Positions 17,114 through 26,235 are shown, counted from the first letter of the stretch. The stretch is 64,000 bases of DNA from Loktanella gaetbuli (GCF_020531945.1 NZ_JAJATZ010000004.1:1-64000); one strand, 5' to 3'. Notes: generated by a model not told the origin, from the letters alone. Translations and numbers: made by a program.

Positions 17114-19168
17114 ATGAAAGACCACGTCGCCGCCGATCCCCTGCTTCAGCCCTACCAGCTCAAGCATCTGACCCTGAAGAACCGGGTGATGACCACAAGT
17201 CACGAACCAGCCTATCCCGAAGACGGGATGCCCAAGGCCAGGTATCGCGCCTATCACGAAGAGCGTGCCAAAGGCGGCGTCGCCTTGGCGATGACCGCAG
17301 GGTCCGCCGCGGTCAGCCGCGACAGCCCGCCGGTCTTCAACAACATTCTGGCCTATCGCGACGAGGTCGTGCCGTGGATCCGCGAGTTGACCGATTCCCT
17401 GCACGAACACGGCTGTGCGGCCATGATTCAGCTGACTCATCTGGGCCGCCGCACGAACTGGAACAAAGGTGACTGGCTGCCGTCGATTTCGGCGGGCCCC
17501 GACCGCGAACCCGCGCACCGCGCCTTTCCCAAGATGATGGAGGACTGGGATATAGAGCGCGTGATCGAGGATTACGCGACCGCCGCCGAACGCATGCAGG
17601 CTGGCGGCATGGACGGGATCGAAATCCAGGCCTATGGGCACCTGATGGACCAGTTCTGGTCGCCGCTGTCCAACAAGCTGACCGGTCCCTACGGCGCGGA
17701 TACGCTGGAAAACCGGCTGCGCTTTACCACCGATGTGCTGGCCGCCGTGCGCAAACGGGTAGGCCCCGCATTTATCGTCGGCATTCGCTATACGGCGGAC
17801 GAGGTGCAGGCGGGTGGCATCACGGTCGAAGAGGGTATCGAGATTTCCAAACTGCTGCGCGATACGGGCCAGGTCGATTTCCTCAATGTCATCAGGGGTC
17901 GCATCCATACAGACCCGGCCATGACTGATGTGATCCCGATCCAGGGGATGCCGTCGGCCCCGCATCTGGATTTCGCCGGCGAAGTCCGGCGCGCGACCGG
18001 CATGCCGACATTCCACGCCGCCAAAATCCAGGACGTCGCCACCGCACGTCATGCCATTGCTTCGGGCCTTCTGGACATGGTCGGCATGACCCGCGCGCAC
18101 ATGGCCGACCCCCATGTGGTGCGCAAGATTGTGGAGGGCCGCGAACATGACATCCGCCCCTGCGTCGGGGCGAACTATTGTCTGGACCGCATCTATCAGG
18201 GCGGCGAGGCGCTGTGCATCCACAATGCCGCGACGGGCCGGGAACTTTCGATGCCTCATGTCATCGAACCCGGCGCCGAGCGCCGCAAGGTTGTTGTCGT
18301 TGGTGCCGGCCCCGCAGGGCTGGAAGCGGCGCGCGTCGCAAGCGCGCGCGGTCACGAGGTCGTCGTTTTCGAGGCAGGCAGTCGCGCCGGTGGCCAGGTT
18401 CTCCTTACGGCCCGTTCAAAGCGGCGGGCCGAGATGATGCAGATCATCGACTGGCGTGTCGCCCAGTGCGAGGCCGCAGGTGCCACGCTGCGATACAACC
18501 TCTACGCCGAGGCTTCGGACGTGCTGGACGAAAAGCCAGACGTCGTCGTTATCGCGACCGGCGGCATGGCGAACACGACCCTGTACGAAGCGGACGCGCC
18601 GGATCACGTCATATCTGCTTGGGACATTCTGTCGGGTGACGTAAAACCGTCAGGATCGGTTCTGATCTACGACGAAGCCGGCGACCACACAGGCCTGCAG
18701 GCCGCCGAGATGGCCGTAAACGCCGGATGCACCGTCGAGATCATGACCCCCGACCGCACCTTCGCGCCCGAAGTCATGGCCATGAACCTCGTCCCCTATA
18801 TGCGTAACCTGCAACGTGACGACGTGACATTCACCGTCACCAAACGTCTGCGCGGAATAGAGCAGGTCGGCAATCGGCTGCGCGCGCGCATCGGGACCGA
18901 TTATTCCGACAAAGTGGGGCATTGCGATTACGACCACGTCGTCGTGAACTACGGCACCACGCCGCTCGATGAGCTTTATCACGAATTGCGGCCTGCCTCG
19001 TCGAATGGCGGTGCGGTCGATCAGGCGGATTTGCTGAATCTGCGGCCACAGACGGTCGTCCGCAACACACAGGGCACGTTTCAGCTGTTCCGTATCGGTG
19101 ACGCAGTTTCCGCCCGAAACACCCACGCGGCAATCTACGACGCGTTACGGTTGATGGTCGCGGTCTAG
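17114..19168 (+). CDS. Old-yellow-enzyme/FAD demethylase (DgcA/StcD/TMADH-like)
   Basis: The 684-residue protein joins an FMN TIM barrel (about 1-370, with MIQLTHLGRRTNW) and a C-terminal FAD/NAD(P) domain (VVVVGAGPAGLEAAR). This is the plan of trimethylamine dehydrogenase, dimethylglycine demethylase and N-methylproline demethylase. Between them the [4Fe-4S] region reads CVGANYC with a further Cys 12 residues on, so one expected cluster Cys is Ala. It starts 16 bp after the reductase. In this operon it would remove the next methyl group, from the tertiary amine made by the Rieske enzyme. Confidence 0.85.
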   Translation: MKDHVAADPLLQPYQLKHLTLKNRVMTTSHEPAYPEDGMPKARYRAYHEERAKGGVALAMTAGSAAVSRDSPPVFNNILAYRDEVVPWIRELTDSLHEHGCAAMIQLTHLGRRTNWNKGDWLPSISAGPDREPAHRAFPKMMEDWDIERVIEDYATAAERMQAGGMDGIEIQAYGHLMDQFWSPLSNKLTGPYGADTLENRLRFTTDVLAAVRKRVGPAFIVGIRYTADEVQAGGITVEEGIEISKLLRDTGQVDFLNVIRGRIHTDPAMTDVIPIQGMPSAPHLDFAGEVRRATGMPTFHAAKIQDVATARHAIASGLLDMVGMTRAHMADPHVVRKIVEGREHDIRPCVGANYCLDRIYQGGEALCIHNAATGRELSMPHVIEPGAERRKVVVVGAGPAGLEAARVASARGHEVVVFEAGSRAGGQVLLTARSKRRAEMMQIIDWRVAQCEAAGATLRYNLYAEASDVLDEKPDVVVIATGGMANTTLYEADAPDHVISAWDILSGDVKPSGSVLIYDEAGDHTGLQAAEMAVNAGCTVEIMTPDRTFAPEVMAMNLVPYMRNLQRDDVTFTVTKRLRGIEQVGNRLRARIGTDYSDKVGHCDYDHVVVNYGTTPLDELYHELRPASSNGGAVDQADLLNLRPQTVVRNTQGTFQLFRIGDAVSARNTHAAIYDALRLMVAV

Positions 19169-19419
19169 TTTCCGCAGCAGGACGCGGACAGTCATGCGAC
19201 GTGCAGCACCGGTGTCCGCAACGGGGATGGCGTTCAACAATACCAGCCGCCCGGACAAGGATTTTGGCGGTCGGCCACCGGCCATGATGTAATCAGTACA
19301 ATTCAAAGCCTCCCGGTCCGATCATCAGGAGCAGAGAAGCGCATGAGAAACGCCAGATGCTGTCCCCGGCATGAGGAACACGTCATGCCGGGGCAAGTCG
19401 CGGATCAAGCCCCATCTCG
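19169..19419. other. Intergenic region downstream of demethylase operon
   Basis: I see no intact gene. It leads into a hydroxyacid dehydrogenase remnant and may contain more degraded coding sequence from it. Confidence 0.35.
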
Positions 19420-19548
19420 ACCAAAGGGTGCAACGCTTACGTCACCGAAGACGAGTTTAATATGCAGTTCAACGACATTTTCGATCAGATCAACGCCTAT
19501 GCTGCCGGCGCGCCGATACACATGGTCAATCCGTCGATTTGGAACTGA
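19420..19548 (+). pseudogene. C-terminal remnant of a D-2-hydroxyacid dehydrogenase-like gene
   Basis: An open frame of 42 codons ending in TGA reads TKGCNAYVTEDEF, FDQINAYAAGAPIHMVNPSIW. This resembles the last helix and tail of D-2-hydroxyacid dehydrogenases (phrases like INAYAxGxPINxVNP). No start or catalytic domain precedes it in any frame. It overlaps the 3' end of the opposite AbrB gene by 23 bp, so it is a decayed end of a once longer gene. The assignment is tentative. Confidence 0.35.
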
Positions 19549-20554
19549 ACAATCGCGCCGCGAGCGGCGCGCCAAGAATAACCACGAAAATCCGCAAGAC
19601 GTGATGTGCGATCACAAAAGCCATGTCTGCCCCGACAATGAGCGCCAGAACCGTCATTTCCGCCTGACCGCCGGGCGCAAAGGCCAGTAGCGTTTCCATC
19701 GGCGGTGCCAGGTCCATCAAATAAATCACCTCGGCGAAGATCACTGTCAGCACCAAAAGGATCACACACAAACCAAGGGCTGCGGCAACATCGCGGCGCA
19801 CCTCCGGCATCGTCACGCCAACATATTTGGTTCCGACAGTCATCCCGATGTAAAACTGGGCCATCCAGATTGCTTCGGCAGGCGGGCGGTGCTGCAAAAT
19901 ACCCAGCAGAGATAGGATTGCGGCAATAATCAGGGGGCCGAGAATGGACGCCCCGAACATGCCCACGGCCTTGGCACCGCGCCAACCGACCAGGCCGCAA
20001 AGAACCATCAGCAAAAGCTGGGATGGAGCGATCGAAGTCGCAGGCGCGCCCGGCGGGTTGGACAAGTCAGCATCCCAAACACCCTGCAAGATGAAGGGCA
20101 GCGCCACGACGATCACCATGACCCGCGTGGCATGGATCAGCGACAGCGCACGCACGTCACCGCCGGCTTCTTCTCCAAAGGCCAACATGTCCTGCAAGCC
20201 CCCGGGCATCGCCGAATAGTAGCTGGTCGCAAAGTCAAACCCCCAGATTTTCTGGAAGTAAGGCACGCCAACAAAACCAATACTGGCGATCATCAGGGGA
20301 ATCATGAGCAAGGTCGGCCACATTGCGACCATCGAACCGAGCAAGGCGACCGTAAAGGTCGCGCCAACCGCGACCCCGAGGATGGATCGCATTGCATCAT
20401 TCACCAGCTTGTTCCCCTTGAGCGGCACCCCCGCCAGAGCGGCAAACAGGCAGGCAAAGATCGGCCCGAGCAGCCATGGCAACGGCAGGTTCAACAGCTG
20501 GAAAACCGCAACACCCATACCCGCCACTGCATAGGTCAGGGCAAGACTTTTCAT
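19526..20554 (-). CDS. AbrB-family membrane transporter (AmoA-like, formerly ammonia monooxygenase)
   Basis: The 342-residue protein has about ten hydrophobic segments in two similar halves, each with a Pro/Leu-rich turn (LPLPWLLGPIFACLFAAL and SILGPLIIAAILSLL) and the motif SYYSAMPGGLQDMLAFGEE echoed by LLAFAPGGQAEMTVLAL. That duplication is typical of the AbrB transporter family (not the AbrB transcription factor). Substrates are poorly known. The ATG at 20554 overlaps the stop of the GntR gene, so they form an operon. Confidence 0.8.
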   Translation of the reverse strand: MKSLALTYAVAGMGVAVFQLLNLPLPWLLGPIFACLFAALAGVPLKGNKLVNDAMRSILGVAVGATFTVALLGSMVAMWPTLLMIPLMIASIGFVGVPYFQKIWGFDFATSYYSAMPGGLQDMLAFGEEAGGDVRALSLIHATRVMVIVVALPFILQGVWDADLSNPPGAPATSIAPSQLLLMVLCGLVGWRGAKAVGMFGASILGPLIIAAILSLLGILQHRPPAEAIWMAQFYIGMTVGTKYVGVTMPEVRRDVAAALGLCVILLVLTVIFAEVIYLMDLAPPMETLLAFAPGGQAEMTVLALIVGADMAFVIAHHVLRIFVVILGAPLAARLFSSKSTD

Positions 20555-21201
20555 CCCCGCATGACCGACAAGCGGTGTCGCAGCGACGTTTGCAAATGCG
20601 CCTCGGCTGACGCACCTGCCGCCTCTGCATCCCCATTGCGGATTGCATCGATGATGTCCTGATGCTGGCGGCACACGACCGTGATCCGCGCCTCATCGGC
20701 CAGCGTTGTCGGGCCCAACAACATCAGGGCATTGTTCAATGCGCGCGCGGATTCCAAAAGAAACCGGTTGCGCGTGGCGAGGTAGATGCAGCGATGAAAC
20801 TGTTGGTTGATCGACGCCGCCCGGGCAGGATCAGCCACGGCATTGGCAATTGCCTCGTTCAATTCTTCCAACTCGTCAATTTCGGCGGCTATCGCATGTT
20901 TCGCGGCCATTTCGGCTGCCGTGCGTTCCAGCACCAGGCGCATTTCATACAGTTCGACCACTTCGGTATGGTTGAGCGCGCGCACGACCGCTCCGAGGCG
21001 CGGGCGATGTTCAACAATACCGTCAGATTCGAGCTTGCGCAGGGCTTCACGGACCGGCGTACGCGACAACGTCAATCGTGTTGCGACATCCTCTTCACGC
21101 AGACGGTCACCAGGCTGAAAAACACCGCCGCGGATCGCCTCGAGCAGGGTCGCATAGGCCACCTCGCCTTGGGACATTTCGGATTTGTCGGGTGTCCGCA
21201 T
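20551..21201 (-). CDS. GntR-family regulator (FCD subfamily)
   Basis: The 216-residue regulator has the winged helix (LLEAIRGGVFQPGDRLREED, RTPVREALRKLESDGIVE) and FCD domain (YEMRLVLERTAAEMAAKH, QQFHRCIYLATRNRFLLE). I chose the ATG at 21201; the frame is open upstream across the divergent pseudogene. It probably regulates the AbrB transporter and the divergent, now broken, FAD dehydrogenase. Confidence 0.87.
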   Translation of the reverse strand: MRTPDKSEMSQGEVAYATLLEAIRGGVFQPGDRLREEDVATRLTLSRTPVREALRKLESDGIVEHRPRLGAVVRALNHTEVVELYEMRLVLERTAAEMAAKHAIAAEIDELEELNEAIANAVADPARAASINQQFHRCIYLATRNRFLLESARALNNALMLLGPTTLADEARITVVCRQHQDIIDAIRNGDAEAAGASAEAHLQTSLRHRLSVMRG

Positions 21202-21263
21202 ATGCAGGCTTTCAAAATTGTATCCGCTTGGATGCAATTTGGTGGTAGCCAAGGCAGCGCACC

Positions 21264-21982
21264 ATGTCAAAGAAGAAAACCATCGTCGTCGGATCAGGAA
21301 ACACCACCCTTTGCCCCTAGATCGCCGCATTGGAACAGGGCGCAGACGTTTCGATGCTGGAAAAGGCGGATAAGGCGCTGGCGGGCGGCAACACAGAATA
21401 CACCGCAGGCGCAATGCGGTTTCCATATGATGGTGGTGACGACCTCATCCCGTTGTTGCGCAACGCGGTTGCCCCCCGATTGCCCAACACCGATTTCGGC
21501 AGCTACACACAGACCAAAATGACCGAAGACCCGCTCGGGTTTAACGAGGGTCGCCCCCTGTCGCCCGAACAGACGATCCTGATCACCAAGGGGCTTGAGA
21601 CGATGCTATGGCTGTCAGGCCATCACGTCACCTTAGAGCCGATTTGCAGCCGCCAGAATTTTGGAAAAGACGGCAAGTAGGTGTTTTGCGGTGGCCAGAC
21701 ACTGTTGGCCGAAAACGAAGGTGTGGGTCTGTGGGACACGGAAATGACCGCTTTTCAAGACCTCGGGGGCACCGTAGTGGGATTACAGAAGATGATGTTA
21801 TCAGCGGCGTCATGGTCGGCGAGGAGGCTGTCCGCGCCGATGCCGTGATCCTTGCCTTCGGCGGGTTCGAAGCAAACGACGACATCCCCGCAAAAGCTGT
21901 GCCTGGACGTGGCCTTTATTTTCGCCCGACAATGACCGCTTTCTTCCCGTGCTGCGTTTCGCTGGCAAAGCACGGCAGATAG
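21264..21982 (+). pseudogene. Broken FAD-dependent dehydrogenase (tricarballylate dehydrogenase TcuA-like)
   Basis: The gene starts MSKKKTIVVGSGNTTLCP and hits a TAG at 21318-21320. It then continues IAALEQGADVSMLEKADKAL, AGGNTEYTAGAMRFPYDGGD, meets a second TAG at 21678, and after a frameshift near 21780 resumes with RADAVILAFGGFEANDDI. The pieces match the FAD-binding and middle parts of TcuA / fumarate reductase flavoprotein-type enzymes, whose full length is near 460-500 residues. Two stops, a frameshift and a missing C-terminus make it dead. Confidence 0.75.
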
Positions 21983-22125
21983 GTCAGGTTCGCGCGACAA
22001 AACGCCTTGCGCTGCAAGTGCCTCGCACACACCGGCAGATCAGAACGCGCCGGAACAGGGCGTAAAAACACAACGCCCTGCTAAAGCCACGCCGACATAG
22101 ACCGCGACCCGCGGTGGCCGTCGTC

Positions 22126-22890
22126 TCATCCGTTCACAAGCCCACCATCGACAATCAGGTTCTGACCCGTCACCGCGCGTGACCACGGACTTGCAAAGAA
22201 CAAGACCGCATCCGCAACCTCGGCCGGTGTCGTCACCGATCCCAAAGCCGTGCTTTGCGCAATCAAGTCAAAAACCGCCTCCGGTGTTGCAGAACTCGCA
22301 TCTGTCTGACGCAACAAACCACCTGAAACCATGTTCACCGTGATGCCAAATCCCCCCAGCTCGCGCCCGAAACTGCGCGTCAGACCCAACAACGAACCCT
22401 TTGACATGATATACGCGTGATAGGGCACCACCGGGTTCTGAAAGAGGTTTGTTCCGATCGTGACGATCCGACCAAAGCCCGCGGTTTTCATTGCAGGGAT
22501 TGTTGCCTGAACAACATGCAGCGCACCCAGGACGGCGGTATCGTGCTGTGCCATGATGTGCGCCGGTCCAAGCGTGGTCAGATCCTCCCGCGCATCGCCG
22601 TTAAAGCTGAAATCGGCCAGCGCGTTGTGCACGACAGTCGTGATCGGGCCAAAGCGGGTGGTGGCAATATCGACCATCCGGGCGACTGCATCAGCGTCTG
22701 TCACATCGGCCTGCAACGCGACGGTTCGGTCACCCAGCCGGTCTGCCAATGCCTCGGCCGCCGTCCGGCTGTTGCGATAGTTGATGATGACCTGTGCGCC
22801 TTCGCGGGCAAAGGCCGTGGCGATCGCGGCCCCCAGGCCGCGTCCTGCGCCGGTCACGAGAACGGTTTGTGCGTCAATGGCTGTGGTCAT
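22126..22890 (-). CDS. Short-chain dehydrogenase/reductase (FabG-like)
   Basis: The 254-residue SDR has the cofactor motif VTGAGRGLGAAI, a YHAYIMSKGS catalytic Tyr/Lys pair and the C-terminal GQNLIVDGG typical of 3-oxoacyl-reductase-like members. The usual Ser is replaced by Thr/Asn in IVTIGTNLF, and the NAG motif reads HNA. GGAGAG precedes the ATG. It begins one base after the thiD stop on the same strand, so it is the last gene of the thiamine-salvage operon. A thiamine-related role is inferred only from that position. Confidence 0.82.
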   Translation of the reverse strand: MTTAIDAQTVLVTGAGRGLGAAIATAFAREGAQVIINYRNSRTAAEALADRLGDRTVALQADVTDADAVARMVDIATTRFGPITTVVHNALADFSFNGDAREDLTTLGPAHIMAQHDTAVLGALHVVQATIPAMKTAGFGRIVTIGTNLFQNPVVPYHAYIMSKGSLLGLTRSFGRELGGFGITVNMVSGGLLRQTDASSATPEAVFDLIAQSTALGSVTTPAEVADAVLFFASPWSRAVTGQNLIVDGGLVNG

Positions 22891-22891
22891 G

Positions 22892-23695
22892 TCAGTCTCT
22901 CCAGAGGGTGTGAAAATGATGCACAGGGCCGTGGCCTTGACCGACACACAGGGTATCCGCCGCCGCAATGGCACCAGTGACATAGCGTTTTGCAGCACGT
23001 GCCGCGTCGTGGATCGTGGCACCCTTGGCCAGGTGTGCGGCCAGCGCGGACGACAGGGTGCATCCGGTCCCGTGCGTATTGCGGCCGGGCGTTCGCGCCG
23101 CGTCCAGCCATTGGGCATCATGCATGTCTTGCAGTACGTCGGGACTGTCCGATCCATCCAGATGGCCACCCTTGACCAATGCGGCGCGTGGGCCAAGGCC
23201 GACCAGTGCGGCCGCCTGTTTTGCCATGCCGCGGCGATCTGTTGCCTGCGGCAGGTCCAATAATTTGCCAGCCTCGGCCAGGTTCGGCGTCACCACGGTT
23301 GCCAGCGGCAGCAGGGTGGTCTTGACGGCGGCAATAGCATCCTTGTCCAGCAAGGTGGCACCGCCCTTGGCGACCATGACCGGGTCCAAGACGATGGGCA
23401 CGCCGGGGTGGCGGGACAGAACCTCTGCCACGGCGGACGCGATATCGGCGGTCGCGATCATCCCGATCTTGACCGCATCGACCCTTATGTCGTCGAACAC
23501 GGCTGCAATCTGCGCCTGAACGAACGCCGGCGGCACCGTTTCGACGCCGCTGACACCGCGTGTGTTCTGCGCGGTCAGCGCGGTCAGAGCGGCCATGCCA
23601 TAGGTTCCGTTCGCCGCAAAGGTTTTCAGATCGGCCTGTATTCCCGCTCCACCCGACGGATCAGATCCTGCAATGCTCAGGACGTTGTGGATCAT
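22892..23695 (-). CDS. thiD: Hydroxymethylpyrimidine/phosphomethylpyrimidine kinase
   Basis: The 267-residue kinase of the ribokinase fold phosphorylates HMP and HMP-P to make HMP-PP for thiamine synthesis. The N-terminal VLSIAGSDPSGGAGIQADLK, the middle DPVMVAKGG and the C-terminal NTHGTGCTLSSALAAHLAKG (anion hole and catalytic Asp region; here GTGC) are all family hallmarks. The length is normal. It overlaps thiE by ATGA. Confidence 0.95.
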   Translation of the reverse strand: MIHNVLSIAGSDPSGGAGIQADLKTFAANGTYGMAALTALTAQNTRGVSGVETVPPAFVQAQIAAVFDDIRVDAVKIGMIATADIASAVAEVLSRHPGVPIVLDPVMVAKGGATLLDKDAIAAVKTTLLPLATVVTPNLAEAGKLLDLPQATDRRGMAKQAAALVGLGPRAALVKGGHLDGSDSPDVLQDMHDAQWLDAARTPGRNTHGTGCTLSSALAAHLAKGATIHDAARAAKRYVTGAIAAADTLCVGQGHGPVHHFHTLWRD

Positions 23696-24342
23696 GTATT
23701 TTCTCCTGTGGTAGGGGTCATGGCGTGCATCAGTGTGCGGGCCGCAGTTTCCGGGTCAGGCTGGCCGCAAATGGCCGAAACGACGGCAATACCGTCGCAG
23801 CCTGCGGCCAGAACCGCCCCGGCGTGCGCGTGCTTCAGGCCGCCGATCGCCACGCAGGGCAGGTCGGTCAGACCTGCAAGTGTGGCTAGTCCGTCCAGAC
23901 CAATACTGGGTTTGTGGTCGTCCTTGGTTGCCGTGGGAAACACCGTTCCAAGGCCGAGATAGTCGACGGCCGCCATGTCGGCTTTACGCACATCCTGCGG
24001 GGTTTCGCATGACAGGCCGATGATCGCATCTGTGCCCAGACGGGCCCGTGCCGTGGCGGCCTGCGCGTCACCCTGACCCAGATGCACACCGTCCACCCCG
24101 GCCGCGACAGCCGCATCCAGATCATCGTTGATGATCAGCGGCACACCCGAACCTGCAAGCGCGGATTTCACCGCGCGGGCTGCGTCGATGCGCGCGTGGG
24201 TGGAGGCCGACTTGTCACGCAGCTGCACGCAGGTGACGCCACCCCGCACCGCTGCCGTGACGGTTTCGATCAGCCCCATCCGCGCGCACAGCAGCGGATC
24301 AGTCACGAGATAGAGGCGCAATTGCGCGCGGATCAAAGCCAT
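23692..24342 (-). CDS. thiE: Thiamine-phosphate synthase
   Basis: The 216-residue TIM-barrel enzyme couples HMP-PP with thiazole phosphate. Visible motifs are GGVTCVQLRDKSAST, LIINDDLDAAVAAGVDGVHL GQGD and IGLSCETPQDV, matching the substrate and Mg-pyrophosphate sites. It overlaps thiM by 10 bp and thiD by 4 bp, a tightly coupled operon. Confidence 0.95.
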   Translation of the reverse strand: MALIRAQLRLYLVTDPLLCARMGLIETVTAAVRGGVTCVQLRDKSASTHARIDAARAVKSALAGSGVPLIINDDLDAAVAAGVDGVHLGQGDAQAATARARLGTDAIIGLSCETPQDVRKADMAAVDYLGLGTVFPTATKDDHKPSIGLDGLATLAGLTDLPCVAIGGLKHAHAGAVLAAGCDGIAVVSAICGQPDPETAARTLMHAMTPTTGENT

Positions 24343-25115
24343 GTCAGCCGCGCCGCGTCCAGATCGGCAGGTTGCAGGGCATGCAACTGGTCCAGGAACC
24401 GTACTTGGAATTGACCCGGTCCCGGGCAGTCCGCACCTGCACGCGCGCCTGCCACGGCAAAATGGGACAGGGCAGCGACCGTCGCGTCAAAGGCGGGTGC
24501 AACCGCAGCATAGGCCCCGATGACGGCGGTCAGTGAACACCCCATCGCGGTCACCTTGGGCATCAGGTCGGACCCGCCATGCACCGTCACTTTGCGCGTG
24601 CCATCGGTGACGAAATCCACCGGGCCAGTGACGGCCACGACGCAGTTGCGCTGACTTGCCATGCGGATGGCAACATCCTGCGCCTGTGCCACATCATCAC
24701 CACTGTCCGCACCCTTGCCCGACGCGGCCTGTCCTGAAAGCGCGATGATTTCTGACGCGTTGCCGCGGATGATGTCCGGCTTGTGCGCCAGCAGATCCTG
24801 GGTCGCATTGGCGCGGTAGGGGGTGATGAAATGCGCGACCGGGTCCAGAACCCAGGGCACGCCGTGCGATTTCGCAGCCGCGGCGGCCGCCAGCATGCCC
24901 GTGACCCATTGTGGCGACAGGGTGCCGATATTGATCGTCAATACCCCTGCGAGGGGCGTGAAATCAGCGACTTCTTCGGGGGCGTGCAGCATGGCAGGGG
25001 ACGCACCCGCGGCCAGCGTCGCATTTGCGGCGATGTTCATTGCGACATAGTTGGTGATGCAATGCACCAGCGGCACGCGGTCCCGCATTGTCTGACAGGC
25101 AGCACTTGGTTTCAT
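24333..25115 (-). CDS. thiM: Hydroxyethylthiazole kinase
   Basis: The 260-residue salvage kinase phosphorylates the thiazole moiety. It shows VPLVHCITNYVAMNIAAN near the start, GVLTINIGTL, WVLDPVA and the nucleotide-site VTAMGCSLTAVIGAYAAV (Cys is the catalytic-site residue of this family). I chose ATG 25115 preceded by GGAGAGACCGA. It is the first gene after the TPP riboswitch, making a thiM-thiE-thiD salvage operon with no thiC or thiG in view. Confidence 0.94.
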   Translation of the reverse strand: MKPSAACQTMRDRVPLVHCITNYVAMNIAANATLAAGASPAMLHAPEEVADFTPLAGVLTINIGTLSPQWVTGMLAAAAAAKSHGVPWVLDPVAHFITPYRANATQDLLAHKPDIIRGNASEIIALSGQAASGKGADSGDDVAQAQDVAIRMASQRNCVVAVTGPVDFVTDGTRKVTVHGGSDLMPKVTAMGCSLTAVIGAYAAVAPAFDATVAALSHFAVAGARAGADCPGPGQFQVRFLDQLHALQPADLDAARLTWL

Positions 25116-25151
25116 TCGGTCTCTCCGTCTGCGGACGGACAAAGAGACGGG

Positions 25152-25169
25152 CCGAACCCGATGGTTCGG
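25152..25169 (-). promoter_or_regulatory. Hairpin of the TPP riboswitch expression platform
   Basis: On the minus strand CGAACC and GGTTCG pair in a compact hairpin between the riboswitch aptamer and the thiM ribosome site, followed by a pyrimidine-rich run. It could act as terminator or as part of a ribosome-site switch. Confidence 0.45.
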
Positions 25170-25174
25170 TCACG

Positions 25175-25250
25175 ACCTCCCTCCGCCAGCATTATCTGGT
25201 TCAGGTTCAAAGGGTGCATCTCAGCCTTGCGGCGCCCCTGGCGTGCCTAG
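25175..25250 (-). ncRNA. TPP riboswitch (THI element) upstream of thiMED
   Basis: The minus strand shows the conserved TPP aptamer blocks: CGCCAGGGGCGCC at the 5' side, GGCTGAGATG (the CUGAGA thi-box core), ACCCTTTGAACCTG and CCAGATAATGCTGGCG, then GAGGGAGG. The order and spacing match the Rfam THI element. When thiamine pyrophosphate binds, it should shut down thiM-thiE-thiD and the trailing SDR gene. Confidence 0.93.
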
Positions 25251-25362
25251 ACGGTCGCGCAGTTCGATCGGCATGTCAACGCGATGCCGCGCCGCGTTGC
25301 GGGGGCGCGTCAGAATATCGCTGATGGCTTTCGTGGATGCGTGGGTCGCGTCAGTCAGCCGG

Positions 25363-26235
25363 TCAGAACCATTGCCCCGGTTCCATCAATCCCAGTTCCA
25401 GCAGTTGCTGGGAATGCCATTTGAACGGGGCGGAGTTGTGCCAGCGAAAGGTCTGGATATGCGGGGCCGACCCCGGATTGCGGACCAATGCCTTGGCCGT
25501 GCGGAACGATACCACCGTGGCGGTCAGACTGTTGTGCCAGGGGCAGGCATAGGTATTGTATTCAGGTTCGTTCGTGGTGTGATCGTCCCGCAGGGACAAA
25601 CCCTTTTTCGCCATGAACAGCGATGTGCGGTCGATCCGGCGGCGCGGCTTGGGCACGTGTTCCTCGAACCGCCAGCGCAGGCCGCCGTAGAAATCGTATT
25701 GGCGGTCGATGTCGTTGTTCCACGCATCCTGTCGCGCCAGCGCATAGTAACCGGATCGGTCCAGATGCGCATTGTCCATGCTGACGGCATCGGGGTGCGC
25801 GGTCAGATCGTCGGCGTAGATATCCACGACAAAGGTCAGGATCGTGTGGCGGCGTTCCTCCAGCGAAAAGGCGATCATCTCGCCGACGCTGCGTGTCTCG
25901 CAAAACGGGAAAAACAGGTATTCCGCGTTGTAGCAGTAGAAAATCCATTCCCCGTCCGCGATGCCGATCACCGCATTGACGATGGTTTCGAGCGCCCCCT
26001 TGGCGAGGACGTCCATGTGCACGCGTGTCACCTTGTCGGCCACATCCTCGGCCACCACGATATCGGGCATGCCGAATGCCACGACCTTGCGAAACCCACA
26101 TTCAAGATGGTGGCGCAGCGTGCTGTCGACTTCGGTGTCGTCCTCCAGCAGGATCAGCGCGATCGGTCCCTTGCCAAGGCGGCCCTTGCTGGCGGTCAGA
26201 AAGGCGGACAGGCTGTCGTAAATCATGGCTGGCAT
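25363..26235 (-). CDS. Glycosyltransferase family 2-like protein
   Basis: The 290-residue protein (ATG 26235; the frame is open to 26292) resembles a roseobacter group of GT2-like proteins. It starts with a Rossmann-like segment (GPIALILLEDDTEVDSTLRH, CGFRKVVAFGMPD) and has acidic clusters (VVDIYADDL) that could bind a nucleotide sugar and metal. The C-terminal half is rich in Trp, His and Tyr (FRWHNSAPFKWHSQQLLELG). It has no signal peptide or membrane span. The acceptor is unknown, and the family call is moderate. It is divergent from miaB. Confidence 0.55.
   Translation of the reverse strand: MPAMIYDSLSAFLTASKGRLGKGPIALILLEDDTEVDSTLRHHLECGFRKVVAFGMPDIVVAEDVADKVTRVHMDVLAKGALETIVNAVIGIADGEWIFYCYNAEYLFFPFCETRSVGEMIAFSLEERRHTILTFVVDIYADDLTAHPDAVSMDNAHLDRSGYYALARQDAWNNDIDRQYDFYGGLRWRFEEHVPKPRRRIDRTSLFMAKKGLSLRDDHTTNEPEYNTYACPWHNSLTATVVSFRTAKALVRNPGSAPHIQTFRWHNSAPFKWHSQQLLELGLMEPGQWF

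Noticed and set aside
21983..22125. Possible further exons of the broken FAD dehydrogenase
   Set aside because: I could not recover recognisable sequence in any frame after about 21982.
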